From Hydrogenovibrio sp965140365 (lineage in GTDB: Bacteria; Pseudomonadota; Gammaproteobacteria; Thiomicrospirales; Thiomicrospiraceae): a stretch of 64,000 nt of DNA. The translations under genes were made by a program, and so were the position numbers. Positions 53,572 to 63,254 of the stretch are shown piece by piece. The stretch lies in the NCBI GenBank assembly GCA_965140365.1, contig OZ223196.1; one strand, given 5' to 3'. Every line of letters starts with the position of its first letter. The stretch's first letter is position 1. Under the pieces are notes generated by a model that worked only from the letters and a program-made list of their open reading frames with translations, did not search any database and was not told where the DNA came from.

Positions 53572-53838
53572 TTAAAGACTGTCGGGAGTCAAGCCTTGCT
53601 CTTCCAAGAAGTGACGCAACTTGGTGACTTCTTCTTTATTGGCCAATTCATGCCCATGATGCGGCAAGCCAAGCGTTAACTCGGCCTCATTCAATTTAAT
53701 GTGCGCTCGATTGGCGTTGGACACATCAATATCCGCCCCGAAATGCTCCAAAGCCGAAGCCAGTTTTTTCCAGTCAATATTCGTCGCAATCGGGTGCGCA
53801 AACACTTTTTCAATCGTCGCTTTATGTTTGTGGCTCAT
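53572..53838 (-). CDS. HicA-like small protein, no antitoxin partner
   Basis: This 88-residue protein matches the stand-alone HicA/YcfA-like family: it begins KATIEKVFAHPIATNIDWKKL, then ALEHFGADID, a central strand, and LPHHGHE followed by a final helix with LRHFLEEQG. HicA toxins are small double-stranded-RNA-binding-fold ribonucleases with a single catalytic His. Here the usual hicB antitoxin gene is missing on both sides, so a toxin role is doubtful. It has its own terminator. Confidence 0.7.
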   Translation of the reverse strand: MSHKHKATIEKVFAHPIATNIDWKKLASALEHFGADIDVSNANRAHIKLNEAELTLGLPHHGHELANKEEVTKLRHFLEEQGLTPDSL

Positions 53839-53964
53839 TTATCATCCTACTGATTTCAATCAATTCATTTGAGTTAATAACCGGGCGCTATCCATCGCCC
53901 TTCTCGACGTTTAATATACTCTAATTGACGTAAAAGCCAACTTAAAAAATTCTATGAAGAGGTG

Positions 53965-54654
53965 TTATTTTGGGTAATGGCGTCGAGCGGCTTCCAAACG
54001 CTCTACCGTTCCAATATCATCCCATAGACCGGAGTAAACCTCTCCCGTTACCTTGCCTGCTGTCATCGCTTTGCGCAACAACGGTGCTAAGGGTTCAAAA
54101 CCAGGAGTCAGTCCATCGAACAAACTCGGGTGTAATAAACTGATGCCTGCGAAAGTCCAATCGCCTTCTGACATCACTCGTCCGTTGTGCAAACCGAAAT
54201 CCCCTTTTGCTTTAAATGCCGGAGTCGGCACCAACACCAAATGCGCCAAGCTCCCCTTTGGCAAGGCCATTTTCACCAGGCCTGCAAAATCATAATCGGT
54301 TAACACATCGCCGTTCACGACCAAAAACGGTGTATCCCCCACCGTCAGATTGGGCAAGGCTTGCAAAATCCCCCCAGCGGTTTCCAAGCCACCCTCCGGC
54401 TCCGGAGAATAAACAATGCGCACACCGTAAGCCTCCCCATTCCCCAGTTTGGCTTCGATTTTGTCGCCCAACCAGGCATGGTTGACCACCACATCCGTCA
54501 CACCGGCTTTAGACAAGGCCAGCAGGTGGTGTTCAATTAACGCCAGGCCACCGACTTCCATCAAGGGTTTGGGCAAGACATCGGTCAACGGGCGTAAACG
54601 ATTGCCGCGCCCAGCGGCCAGAATGATCGCTTTATGGGGTGCCATAACCGTCAT
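53965..54654 (-). CDS. murU: MurNAc-1-phosphate uridylyltransferase MurU
   Basis: MurU turns MurNAc-1-phosphate into UDP-MurNAc in the Pseudomonas-type peptidoglycan recycling route. The 229-residue nucleotidyltransferase has the start LAAGRGNRLRPLTDVLPKP with the conserved Lys, VVNGDVLTDYDF with the metal-binding Asp, and ends with the WDDIGTVERL segment. It overlaps amgK by one base (TGATG) and is transcribed after it, which supports the MurU assignment over other sugar nucleotidyltransferases. Confidence 0.92.
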   Translation of the reverse strand: MTVMAPHKAIILAAGRGNRLRPLTDVLPKPLMEVGGLALIEHHLLALSKAGVTDVVVNHAWLGDKIEAKLGNGEAYGVRIVYSPEPEGGLETAGGILQALPNLTVGDTPFLVVNGDVLTDYDFAGLVKMALPKGSLAHLVLVPTPAFKAKGDFGLHNGRVMSEGDWTFAGISLLHPSLFDGLTPGFEPLAPLLRKAMTAGKVTGEVYSGLWDDIGTVERLEAARRHYPK

Positions 54655-55697
54655 CACACCACCTGACGCGGCTTTGATAACGCCGGCAACACTTTGGTTT
54701 CCAGCAGGTCGACCAAAGCGCGTGTTTCCACATATTGCGGTGCCATGTCGTATAAATACTGCACAGTGGTCGGAATATCATTTAAATAGCCATCTTTACC
54801 GTCCCGATGATACAAACGGGCGAAAATGCCGGACGCTTTTAAATGCCGCTGAATGCCCATCAAATCCATCGCTTTAACGAACCCTTTCCACTCATCTTTC
54901 GCCAACAACCTCGCTTGCACCAAACTCAGGAAATACTGTCGCTGCCACTCGGAAACCTGCTCAATCGGCCAAGTGATATAACAATCGCGTAATAAGGACA
55001 CAGCGTCGTAGGTTAGCGGGCCTTTCACAGCGTCTTGAAAATCCAAAACCCCCGGATTACCCGCGTCCAACACCATCAGATTACGACTGTGATAATCGCG
55101 GTGCACGTAGGTTTGCGGTTGATTCAATGCCGATTGCGCCAGAGCGGACGTCAAATTCTGCCAGGCCTGGCGCTCGGAAGCCGATAATGAGACCTCCAAA
55201 TGCGTTCCCAGTAGCCAATCGGTAAACAGCGCCATTTCAGTATTCAGCAAAACCGCATCGTACTCCGGCAAGGCGCCGGCCTGTTGTTTGCCTTTTGTTT
55301 GCAGAGCCACGAGCGCATTCAACGCATCCGCATACAAGGCATCCGCCGTCTCTTCGGACTCGGTGGTCGTCAAACGGTTCAGATAGGTTTCATTGCCCAA
55401 ATCCTTCAACAATAAAAACCCCTGTTCCAAATCCTGCTCCAACACACTGGGCACTGTCAGCCCCATTTTCTCTAGCTGACCGGCAATGCGCACAAACGGC
55501 TCACAGTTCTCATGCTCCGGCGGCGCATCCATAACAATGCGGGTTGAATCCGGAGCATCATGAAGACGAACATCAATTCGGTAATAACGCCGAAAACTGG
55601 CATCGCTTGAGGCGGCGACAGGGGATGAGACATCCCCCCCCTGCAAAGATGGGCACTGGCCAAGCCAGCTCTGTAATTGTTGAAAACGCTGTGACAT
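54654..55697 (-). CDS. amgK: anomeric MurNAc/GlcNAc kinase AmgK
   Basis: AmgK phosphorylates MurNAc at C1 for recycling by MurU. The 347-residue aminoglycoside-phosphotransferase-fold protein has the catalytic loop YVHRDYHSRNLMVL and the metal-binding Asp in GVLDFQDAVKGPLTYD, both typical of AmgK. ATG 55697 (MSQRFQQLQSWL) was chosen over the longer open frame to 55775, since the extra part is not family-like. It is divergent from lptD, as in pseudomonads. The CCAGGCCTGG copy at 55161-55170 encodes Gln-Ala-Trp. Confidence 0.92.
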   Translation of the reverse strand: MSQRFQQLQSWLGQCPSLQGGDVSSPVAASSDASFRRYYRIDVRLHDAPDSTRIVMDAPPEHENCEPFVRIAGQLEKMGLTVPSVLEQDLEQGFLLLKDLGNETYLNRLTTTESEETADALYADALNALVALQTKGKQQAGALPEYDAVLLNTEMALFTDWLLGTHLEVSLSASERQAWQNLTSALAQSALNQPQTYVHRDYHSRNLMVLDAGNPGVLDFQDAVKGPLTYDAVSLLRDCYITWPIEQVSEWQRQYFLSLVQARLLAKDEWKGFVKAMDLMGIQRHLKASGIFARLYHRDGKDGYLNDIPTTVQYLYDMAPQYVETRALVDLLETKVLPALSKPRQVV

Positions 55698-55859
55698 CGA
55701 CTTTATTTCGGCTCCTTTGCCCGACCGAAGAATGGTTAATTGTTTTGTAATCCTGACAACAAAGCCATCACCCAACGTATTTTAACGCTTCAAGGTAACG
55801 TCGACGCTGTCTTTGCGGTAGAATACCTGAATTATTCATCATTTACGATTTAACGCTGG

Positions 55860-58223
55860 ATGTCAATTCGAAGCCGCTTCATTTTATCAGGTTTTTTACT
55901 GTTACCATTGTGGTCTCCCTCCCTATTGCAGGCCGCCGATACCAGTCCGTTAAAAGCCTCCCCGGTTTCTTCCGACCCAGCCTGCTTGCCGGCCTGGATT
56001 GCACCACCAATCACCCCACCAGGCGCCCAAGCGGATCATTCGGCTGAAGCCGATCGCATTTCACAGCCGAATGAACTCACCTACGACCTAAGCGGCAACG
56101 TGGTTCTGAAACGGCCAGGCCTGGTGGTTTTTTCCAACCAGTTACAGCTCAATCGCTTGAATGAAGAAGCCAAAGCATTTGGGCAGGTTCAGTTTCAGCG
56201 AGACGGTTTGATTGTCACCAGCCGGAGCGCACACCTAAACCATCAAAAGCAAACCGCACAACTTAAAGGCGCTCGTTATCAGTTCATCGACACCCGGGCC
56301 CACGGCACAGCTAAACAAGTGGACGTTAATCAAAAAACGAACCTGGCCGAACTGGAAAAAGCTACCTTTACGACTTGCCCGCTGGTGCAATACAGTTGGC
56401 AGGCTCGCAACGGCGACATTCAAAGCTCAGAAAAATACGATTGGGAACTGGACTTCGGGCATTTACAAATCGATAACAACAAGCGCCGCATCTATGGTTA
56501 CAACACTTGGTTGTATTTCCAGACCGTACCGGTGTTTTATACGCCTTACATCGATTTCCCAATGGATGATCGCGCCAGTGGCTTCCTGTTTCCCACCATC
56601 GGTAGCTACCGTCCTTTAACGCGTGACACGGCCGAAAACTATGTGGCCGTTCCCTATTATTTCAACCTAGCCCCCAATTACGACGATACCCTAACCGTGA
56701 TGAAAATGCAGGATCGTGGTTGGGTGCTAGACAATGAATTCCGTTATCTGCTCCCCAACAGCAGCGCCCAATTGAACTTAACCGGCCTGAACGACCAAGT
56801 CACCTCAAAAGAAGGGTTGGGCTACATCGACGAAAACGGCGACCCGGCTTATGGCGACAAAATCGATCAGCGCTGGCGAGCCAAACTGGTGGCCCAGCAA
56901 CAATGGACACCCGGTTTAAGCAGTAACATTCTCTGGCATGAATTGTCCGACAAATATTTCTACACCGACATTCCGGTGGAAAGTGCATTGGACAGTGCCA
57001 GTTACACACAGCGTTACATCAACCTGAATTACAACAAGGAAAATTTTCAGGCGGGTGTTCACATCTTAAATTACTTACGCTTACGCGACGATGCCGACTA
57101 CAACTATGAAAAGCGCCCGGAAATCACACTAAACTATTTCCACCCGTTCGAAACCGAGGGCCTGCGAAATGTCAGCGTCAACCTGCCGGTTGAATCCACT
57201 GAATTCCAAATCGACAAACAAGCGCACAAGCCGGAAGCGCAACGAAATGTCCTATCGCCATCTGTGCAATACCAATATTACCAGCCTTACGGCAGCTTTA
57301 AAGCCGAAGCCGTCGCCAATAAAGTCCACTATTACATGCAAGACAACGGCTACAATACCTCCGGCCAAAACCAGCTCGACATCACCGTGCCGCAATATGC
57401 GTTACACGGAAAGCTGATTTTCGAACGGGATTTTTCTCTAGCCGGATTTGACATGATCCAAACGCTCGAACCGGAAGTGCAGTATTTGTATGTGCCCTAT
57501 CAAAATCAATCGAACATACCGTTGTTTGACACCACCGCTCGCAGTTTGGATTTTACCAACCTGTTCAGCTACAACCGTTTTTCCGGTTCCGACCGCATTG
57601 GCGACACCAACCAAATATCCGCCGCCCTCACCACGCGTTTTTTGAAACGTGACGGCACGCCGGTGGCCGAAGCCGGCCTCGGGCAAATTTTTTATTTAGA
57701 AGACCGTCAAGTCACACTCAACAGCACCGCAACCGAAGCGGAATTGACACAGAACACCCAAAACGTGTCCGACTATTACATTAAACTGGGCTTTACCGCT
57801 GGCCCGGTTTACTTTGCCTCCACCAGTCAGTACGATAGAAGCAACTATGACTTAACCAACAGCAACAGCCGCTTCAAGTTTGGCTTATCATCGGACTTTA
57901 ATCTGCTCATGACACACCTCATCACCAACCGCAATCAACCCAACAAACAGGAAGACCTAGCCGCCGGACTGACCTGGCAGTTGACACCGAAATGGGGCCT
58001 TGGAGGGTATATCAATTACGACTTCACCAGCGAACGAAAAACCGAAGTGCAAAGTGCCATCCGTTACGACAGTTGCTGCTGGGCCTCCGAATTGTCACTT
58101 AAGGAAACACAACTGGACAATGGACTGTATAATTACAGCATTCAATATTTAATCGAATTCAAAGGGCTCAGTTCCGTCGGCACACCGTTCAAAGAATACT
58201 TGAACGACAAGCTGAATTTTTAA
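55860..58223 (+). CDS. lptD: LPS-assembly protein LptD
   Basis: LptD is the outer-membrane barrel that places LPS on the cell surface, working with LptE. The 787-residue protein has a signal peptide (cut near residue 26 after LLQA), an N-terminal OstA-type jellyroll (residues about 75-190) and a large beta-barrel. The cysteines fit the needed disulfides: one near the mature N-terminus (PACLPAW), one in FTTCPLV, and the adjacent pair in YDSCCW near the end. It is first in lptD-surA-pdxA-rsmA-apaH. A CCAGGCCTGG copy at 56115-56124 reads through RPGL. Confidence 0.96.
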   Translation: MSIRSRFILSGFLLLPLWSPSLLQAADTSPLKASPVSSDPACLPAWIAPPITPPGAQADHSAEADRISQPNELTYDLSGNVVLKRPGLVVFSNQLQLNRLNEEAKAFGQVQFQRDGLIVTSRSAHLNHQKQTAQLKGARYQFIDTRAHGTAKQVDVNQKTNLAELEKATFTTCPLVQYSWQARNGDIQSSEKYDWELDFGHLQIDNNKRRIYGYNTWLYFQTVPVFYTPYIDFPMDDRASGFLFPTIGSYRPLTRDTAENYVAVPYYFNLAPNYDDTLTVMKMQDRGWVLDNEFRYLLPNSSAQLNLTGLNDQVTSKEGLGYIDENGDPAYGDKIDQRWRAKLVAQQQWTPGLSSNILWHELSDKYFYTDIPVESALDSASYTQRYINLNYNKENFQAGVHILNYLRLRDDADYNYEKRPEITLNYFHPFETEGLRNVSVNLPVESTEFQIDKQAHKPEAQRNVLSPSVQYQYYQPYGSFKAEAVANKVHYYMQDNGYNTSGQNQLDITVPQYALHGKLIFERDFSLAGFDMIQTLEPEVQYLYVPYQNQSNIPLFDTTARSLDFTNLFSYNRFSGSDRIGDTNQISAALTTRFLKRDGTPVAEAGLGQIFYLEDRQVTLNSTATEAELTQNTQNVSDYYIKLGFTAGPVYFASTSQYDRSNYDLTNSNSRFKFGLSSDFNLLMTHLITNRNQPNKQEDLAAGLTWQLTPKWGLGGYINYDFTSERKTEVQSAIRYDSCCWASELSLKETQLDNGLYNYSIQYLIEFKGLSSVGTPFKEYLNDKLNF

Positions 58224-58256
58224 ACCGAAATGCCCCATCACGCTTAGAGACTTTGC

Positions 58257-59612
58257 ATGAAATCAACAACATTCACCCGCTTTTTCACTTGGTTGGCCCT
58301 ACTCGCTATTTTCCATTCCGGCCAGGCCTGGTCTGAAACGCAACCACAGTTGCTTGACCGGGTCGTTGCGGTGGTCAACGACGACATTATTCTCAAAAGC
58401 CAGCTGGATCGCGAAGTGGTCATAGCCCGCCAAGAATTGCAGACGCGAAACATCACCGTCAGCGATATGGACGAACTGAGCATGAAGGTACTGGATCGCA
58501 TGGTTTTGGAAAAGCTGCAGTTACAGCAAATCAAGCGCATGGGTTTAAAGGTGCCGGATGAGGAATTGCTCGGCCAAATTCAACAAATTGCCGAACAAAA
58601 CAATCTTTCGGTGCTTGAACTGCGTGACCGTCTCAACTACGCACGCCCGAACGGCTTCCAGGAATTCCGTGAACGAATTCGCCAGCAGATGCTGTTCCAA
58701 AAATTACGCGAAGCCGAAGTGCTTTCCAAAACCCAAGTGACCGAAGATGAAATTAATAACTTCATCCAACGCCAAAACCTGATCGACAACAGCGACGAAT
58801 ACCACCTGAAACACATTTTGATTGGCTTACCCGAATCCGCAACCCCGGCCCAACGTGATGCCGCACGCAAAAAAGCCGAAGACGTCTTGCAAAAACTGCG
58901 CGAAGGTGAAGACTTCAGCCAAATGGCGGTGCGTTACTCGGACGGCAGCAAAGCCTTACAAGGCGGCGACCTAGGCTGGCTATCCAGTGATCAAATCCCC
59001 ACGTTTTTCAGCAAAGCATTCAACCAGCTGCAACCCGGCGAATTCAGCGACATCATCCGCAGCCCAGTCGGCTTTCATATTATTGAATTGGATGGCAAGC
59101 GCAATAAAAACAGCAAGCTCGTCAAGCAATACCACGTATATCGTTTCATCCTATTGTCTGACGATGCCAAACATCTGAAACAACCCAGTAATACCTTGAT
59201 CAGTTTGGCTGACAGCATCGACAGCCTGGAAAAATTCAAGCAATTGAACGAACAGTATTCCGACATCCCGGCGTCCGTCAATGCCAACGGCAACCTTGGC
59301 TGGCAAACGGCTCGTGACTTACCGGCCGAATATTTTAGCGCCATCAACGGCTTGGAACCTGGACAAACGGCACGCCCCTTCGCAACCGATGAGGGCTGGG
59401 TCATTCTCTATTTGGACGGCATTCGTGAGCAGGATGTGACGCTGGATGACAAACGTCAACAAGCCATGCAAACCCTGCGCATGAAAAAAGCCAATGAAAG
59501 CTATGAAATCTGGCTCCGACGCCTGCGAGACGAAGCCCTCGTCGATATCCGTTACCACGATCCGGAGATCATGAAACCACAACCCAAACACGACGAGGGG
59601 TCCGAACAATAA
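58257..59612 (+). CDS. surA: periplasmic chaperone and peptidyl-prolyl isomerase SurA
   Basis: SurA carries unfolded outer-membrane proteins, including LptD, through the periplasm. The 451-residue protein has a signal peptide, the N-domain starting LDRVVAVVNDDIIL, two parvulin domains (about residues 180-285 with HLKHILIGLP and GGDLGWLSSDQIP, and about 295-395 with NGNLGWQTARDLP), and a C-terminal helix. pdxA starts at the base after its stop. The CCAGGCCTGG copy at 58322-58331 lies in the signal peptide end (GQAW). Confidence 0.96.
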   Translation: MKSTTFTRFFTWLALLAIFHSGQAWSETQPQLLDRVVAVVNDDIILKSQLDREVVIARQELQTRNITVSDMDELSMKVLDRMVLEKLQLQQIKRMGLKVPDEELLGQIQQIAEQNNLSVLELRDRLNYARPNGFQEFRERIRQQMLFQKLREAEVLSKTQVTEDEINNFIQRQNLIDNSDEYHLKHILIGLPESATPAQRDAARKKAEDVLQKLREGEDFSQMAVRYSDGSKALQGGDLGWLSSDQIPTFFSKAFNQLQPGEFSDIIRSPVGFHIIELDGKRNKNSKLVKQYHVYRFILLSDDAKHLKQPSNTLISLADSIDSLEKFKQLNEQYSDIPASVNANGNLGWQTARDLPAEYFSAINGLEPGQTARPFATDEGWVILYLDGIREQDVTLDDKRQQAMQTLRMKKANESYEIWLRRLRDEALVDIRYHDPEIMKPQPKHDEGSEQ

Positions 59613-60611
59613 ATGGCCGCCACACAACACCGACTCGTCATCACCTCCGGCGAACCGGCCGGCATCGGCCCGGAACAAGTGGTTCAGCTGGCACAACAAG
59701 ATTGGCCGTTTGAATGGGTGGTCTTGGCCGATGCCGACCTACTGAAAGAAAGAGCCAAACGCATCGGCTTACCGATTCAAATCGAACGGTTTACCCCCTC
59801 ACAAGCGCCCACACCAAACACCGCCGGAGTCATTAAACTACATCAAATTGACCTAACCGTAGCATCCACCCCGGGGCAACTGGCCGTTGAGAATGCCGGC
59901 TATGTCCTCAAAATGCTTCATGCCGCCATTGACGGATGCATGAACGGTACCTTTGATGCCATGGTGACCGGCCCCATTCATAAGGGCATTATCAATGAAG
60001 CCGGTTTGAAGTTCACCGGCCATACCGAACTCTTAGCCGACGCCTCGGGAACCGAGCGTGTGGTCATGATGCTGGCAACCCCCGGCTTGCGAGTCCCTCT
60101 AGCGACCACTCACCTGCCCCTTTCAGAGGTTCCGAAGGCCATTACCCCGAAATTATTGGAAGACGTCATCGGCATCCTGTACCAATCCCTTCAAATACAA
60201 TTCAAAATTTCCGATCCGAAAATCTATGCGATGGGGTTAAACCCTCACGCCGGCGAAGATGGTCATCTGGGACGTGAAGAACTCGATATCATCATTCCAA
60301 CACTGGATCGTTTGCGCGCAAAAGGCATGGATTTAATCGGCCCATTGCCCGCCGACACCATTTTCAGCCCCGACAACCTCAAACAAGCGGATGCTTTTCT
60401 GGCCATGTATCACGATCAGGGACTGCCGGTTCTGAAATACGTTGGCTTTGGACAAGCTGTGAACGTCACCCTAGGGCTGCCTTTCGTGCGCACCTCAGTC
60501 GATCACGGCACCGCCCTGAACTTGGCTGGACAAGGAAAAGCGAGCATCGACAGCTTCCGCTACGCCATGGAAGTGGCCATCGAAATGATTCCTGAAGAAG
60601 GGGCCGCTTGA
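59613..60611 (+). CDS. pdxA: 4-hydroxythreonine-4-phosphate dehydrogenase PdxA
   Basis: PdxA oxidises 4-phosphohydroxythreonine in pyridoxal phosphate synthesis. The 332-residue protein begins ITSGEPAGIGPE and shows the metal-binding His in GPIHKGIINEAG with FTGHTELLAD, AMGLNPHAGEDGHLGREE, AMYHDQGLPVLKY and a VRTSVDHGTALNLAG end. It abuts surA and overlaps rsmA by one base. Confidence 0.96.
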   Translation: MAATQHRLVITSGEPAGIGPEQVVQLAQQDWPFEWVVLADADLLKERAKRIGLPIQIERFTPSQAPTPNTAGVIKLHQIDLTVASTPGQLAVENAGYVLKMLHAAIDGCMNGTFDAMVTGPIHKGIINEAGLKFTGHTELLADASGTERVVMMLATPGLRVPLATTHLPLSEVPKAITPKLLEDVIGILYQSLQIQFKISDPKIYAMGLNPHAGEDGHLGREELDIIIPTLDRLRAKGMDLIGPLPADTIFSPDNLKQADAFLAMYHDQGLPVLKYVGFGQAVNVTLGLPFVRTSVDHGTALNLAGQGKASIDSFRYAMEVAIEMIPEEGAA

Positions 60612-61420
60612 TGGCGCAACGACAGAAATCACATCAGCACAAAAAACGGTTTGGGCAAAACTTTCTCAATAATGACCGTGTCATTCAACAAATTGTCATG
60701 GCGATCCAACCGAAACCGGATCAGCATTTGGTGGAAATCGGCCCCGGCGAAGCCGCCCTGACCCGCCCGCTTCTGGAGGCTGTGGAAACGCTTGACATCA
60801 TCGAAATCGACAACGACCTGATTGCCCCGTTGACGCAAACGCTCGGCCACTACCCGGCTTTCAATCTACACCACACCGATGCATTGAGCTTTGACTACCA
60901 TCAATTGTTGAAAGACGAAAACGACCGGCTTCGAGTGGTTGGAAACCTGCCTTATAACATCTCCAGTCCACTGCTGTTTCACCTGATGGAGTACGGCCAA
61001 GCCATTATCGATATGCATTTCATGCTGCAAAAAGAAGTCGTGGAACGTATTACGGCCAAACCGGGCAGTAAAACCTATGGTCGCCTGAGCGTCATGCTGC
61101 AATACGCCTGCGCCACCGAATACCTTTTCACCGTCGGTCCGGAAAACTTCACGCCGCCACCCAAAGTGGACTCCGCCATCATTCGTTTAACCCCTTACCA
61201 AATCAAACCCTACTCGGCTCAATCCGACTCGGACCTAGCGAACCTCGTGCGCCAGTCTTTTTCCCAGAAGCGTAAAACGTTGCGTAACAACCTCAAAGGC
61301 TGGTTAACCGACGACGATATCGAAGCTTGTGGCATACGCCCCTCCGATCGAGCGGAAACCCTTTCCGTCGCCGATTTTGTCGCCTTATCGGATCGTTACA
61401 CCGCCAAAGGAGCCACCTGA
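60611..61420 (+). CDS. rsmA: 16S rRNA adenine dimethyltransferase RsmA (KsgA)
   Basis: RsmA dimethylates two adjacent adenines (A1518 and A1519 in E. coli numbering) of 16S rRNA during small-subunit assembly. The 269-residue protein begins HKKRFGQNFLNND and has the SAM motif LVEIGPGEAALT, the catalytic NLPYNISSPLL and a C-terminal helical domain with RQSFSQKRKTLRNNLKGW. ATG 60611 overlaps the pdxA stop (TGATG), and its own stop overlaps apaH in the same way. Confidence 0.97.
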   Translation: MAQRQKSHQHKKRFGQNFLNNDRVIQQIVMAIQPKPDQHLVEIGPGEAALTRPLLEAVETLDIIEIDNDLIAPLTQTLGHYPAFNLHHTDALSFDYHQLLKDENDRLRVVGNLPYNISSPLLFHLMEYGQAIIDMHFMLQKEVVERITAKPGSKTYGRLSVMLQYACATEYLFTVGPENFTPPPKVDSAIIRLTPYQIKPYSAQSDSDLANLVRQSFSQKRKTLRNNLKGWLTDDDIEACGIRPSDRAETLSVADFVALSDRYTAKGAT

Positions 61421-62310
61421 TGGCCACCTATGTGATTGGCGACCTACAAGGCTGCTTCGACGAACTCATGACCTTATTGGAAGCCATCCAGTACGACGAG
61501 CAAAACGATGTACTCTGGTTTGCCGGCGACATCGTGAATCGCGGCCCCAAATCCCTAGAATGCCTGACGTTTGTTAAAGAAATTGAAGAAACTGGTCGGG
61601 GTAAGATGGTGTTGGGCAACCACGACTTTCATTTACTGGCCGCCTACTCCGGCCTGGAAAAATACGTCTCCAAATCCGATACCTTAACGGATATCCTTCA
61701 AGCCGATAACGCTCCGAAACTGATTGACTGGCTGCGTCGTCAGCCATTGGTCATTAAACACGATTACTTGCCTGCCGCTATGGTGCACGCCGGTATTCCA
61801 CCTCAGTGGACCGTCGCAGAGGCTTTAAGACATAGCCAAGAAGTTGAGCAGCATTTGCAATCCGAGCACTGGCAAACTTTTATCCGAGAACATCTGTTCG
61901 GTTCGGAACCGAGAGAATGGCAAGACACCCTCACCGGTTGGGAACGTATTCGGTACATCGTCAATGCCTTTGCCCGCATGCGTTACTGCAACAATAAAGG
62001 AAAACTTGAGTTCAAGCAGAAAATGTCGCCCACACAAGCCGACGACTTGAAAAAAAATTACCAACCCTGGTTTGCGCACAGTAACCGTCGAAACAAGGAC
62101 TACGAACTGTTTTTCGGGCACTGGTCAACGCTGGGCGCAGTGGATGCCTATAACATACACGCCACCGATACCGGCTGTTTATGGGGCGGCGATTTAACGG
62201 CCTATTGCCTTGAGACTCACACTCGACATACAATAAAATGCGATATGCAATGCAAGCCGAAAAAGAAAACCGCCCCCCACCCTAAAAACGGATCAAAACC
62301 AGAGTCATAA
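61420..62310 (+). CDS. apaH: diadenosine tetraphosphatase ApaH
   Basis: ApaH splits Ap4A into two ADP and can remove Np4 caps from RNA. The 296-residue metallophosphatase has the motifs IGDLQGCFDEL, GDIVNRGPKSLE and GNHDFHLLA, then further His ligands (MVHAGI, GHWSTLGA). ATG 61420 overlaps the rsmA stop and has an AAAGGAG site upstream. It is last of the lptD operon core. The C-terminus is basic (KPKKKTAPHPKNGSKPES). Confidence 0.96.
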   Translation: MATYVIGDLQGCFDELMTLLEAIQYDEQNDVLWFAGDIVNRGPKSLECLTFVKEIEETGRGKMVLGNHDFHLLAAYSGLEKYVSKSDTLTDILQADNAPKLIDWLRRQPLVIKHDYLPAAMVHAGIPPQWTVAEALRHSQEVEQHLQSEHWQTFIREHLFGSEPREWQDTLTGWERIRYIVNAFARMRYCNNKGKLEFKQKMSPTQADDLKKNYQPWFAHSNRRNKDYELFFGHWSTLGAVDAYNIHATDTGCLWGGDLTAYCLETHTRHTIKCDMQCKPKKKTAPHPKNGSKPES

Positions 62311-62316
62311 AACCCT

Positions 62317-62928
62317 ATGGAAACGAGTGAAAACAACCTACCCGACGCGTCACAAGAAGACATGACGCTCGAGCCTCGAACGCCAACCGCGGAAGAAATG
62401 CTGGACCGCTTGCACGCCGTTAACCTGGACGACTTTGACCTTCAAACCATCACCGATGAACTGAAAGGCAACAATGCCTGGCTATTTGTGCTGACCATGC
62501 CCATTACGGCGATTTTACTGGTTGTTTTTACCTTACTCGGCACCTTTATGACCGGTTACTTTATTCTGAGTTTTATCGTCTCTGCGGGGATTTTATTCGT
62601 GATTGGGAAAATGATTGATCAATACGAACAGAAATTCCGGCATCAAGCCCGCCTAGAAGTGATGCGACGCATCAAGGAAGCTGAAACCGAAGAAGGGCTT
62701 GTGCCTCATTTTAAAGATTTTCTACCCAAAAAATACCGCCACCTCTGGCAGAGTCTTAAAAAACAGAATTACATCTACATCGAACAATACATTGCCGCCA
62801 TCACACTCTTGCAACAACGCTTGGACAGTGATAAATTCATTCGTATATGGCGACTCAAACACCCTGAAACCGCTCCCGATGATGAGGCAATGGAAGACGA
62901 CTATTACGTCAGCGACTCAACGCAGTAA
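62317..62928 (+). CDS. membrane protein of unknown function
   Basis: I do not recognise this 203-residue protein. It has an acidic N-terminal part (about 50 residues), two adjacent transmembrane segments (about residues 55-75 and 80-98) and a longer basic, helical cytoplasmic tail with a possible coiled coil (EQKFRHQARLEVMRRIKEAE). The last 20 residues are again acidic. It starts 6 bases after apaH, so it is probably cotranscribed with it. No enzyme motif is seen. Confidence 0.75.
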   Translation: METSENNLPDASQEDMTLEPRTPTAEEMLDRLHAVNLDDFDLQTITDELKGNNAWLFVLTMPITAILLVVFTLLGTFMTGYFILSFIVSAGILFVIGKMIDQYEQKFRHQARLEVMRRIKEAETEEGLVPHFKDFLPKKYRHLWQSLKKQNYIYIEQYIAAITLLQQRLDSDKFIRIWRLKHPETAPDDEAMEDDYYVSDSTQ

Positions 62929-62967
62929 CATACTTAAATAACGCCCATAATACTTAAGAGGCCATAA

Positions 62968-63246
62968 ATGCACCTACCCACTCGCCCTATCCAACCGGAT
63001 GATCACGTTCTCATTGCACTTGGACCAAACGGACACCCGACCTTTAAAACCATTCACCCCAGTGAGCATTACCTCAATCACTTAGGGCACCACATGGTCA
63101 ACTGCAAAAAATCTCAGTACGAAACTCACATGGTGGTATCGTCCCACAATGTGTTTACCTTAACGAATCCAGATTACCGCTTCGACGAAGCACTGGATCA
63201 GATTATTCGGAATTTGATTTTGGACCGATACCCGAAAAGTATCTAA
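62968..63246 (+). CDS. small protein of unknown function
   Basis: I do not recognise this 92-residue soluble protein. It is rich in His (eleven in the first 60 residues), with a PSEHYLNHLGHHMVNCKK stretch that might bind metal, and it has no signal peptide or membrane segment. It follows the previous unknown gene by 39 bases, with AAGAGG upstream as ribosome site, and converges on the MerR-type gene with 8 bases between stops. Confidence 0.65.
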   Translation: MHLPTRPIQPDDHVLIALGPNGHPTFKTIHPSEHYLNHLGHHMVNCKKSQYETHMVVSSHNVFTLTNPDYRFDEALDQIIRNLILDRYPKSI

Positions 63247-63254
63247 AGACACGC

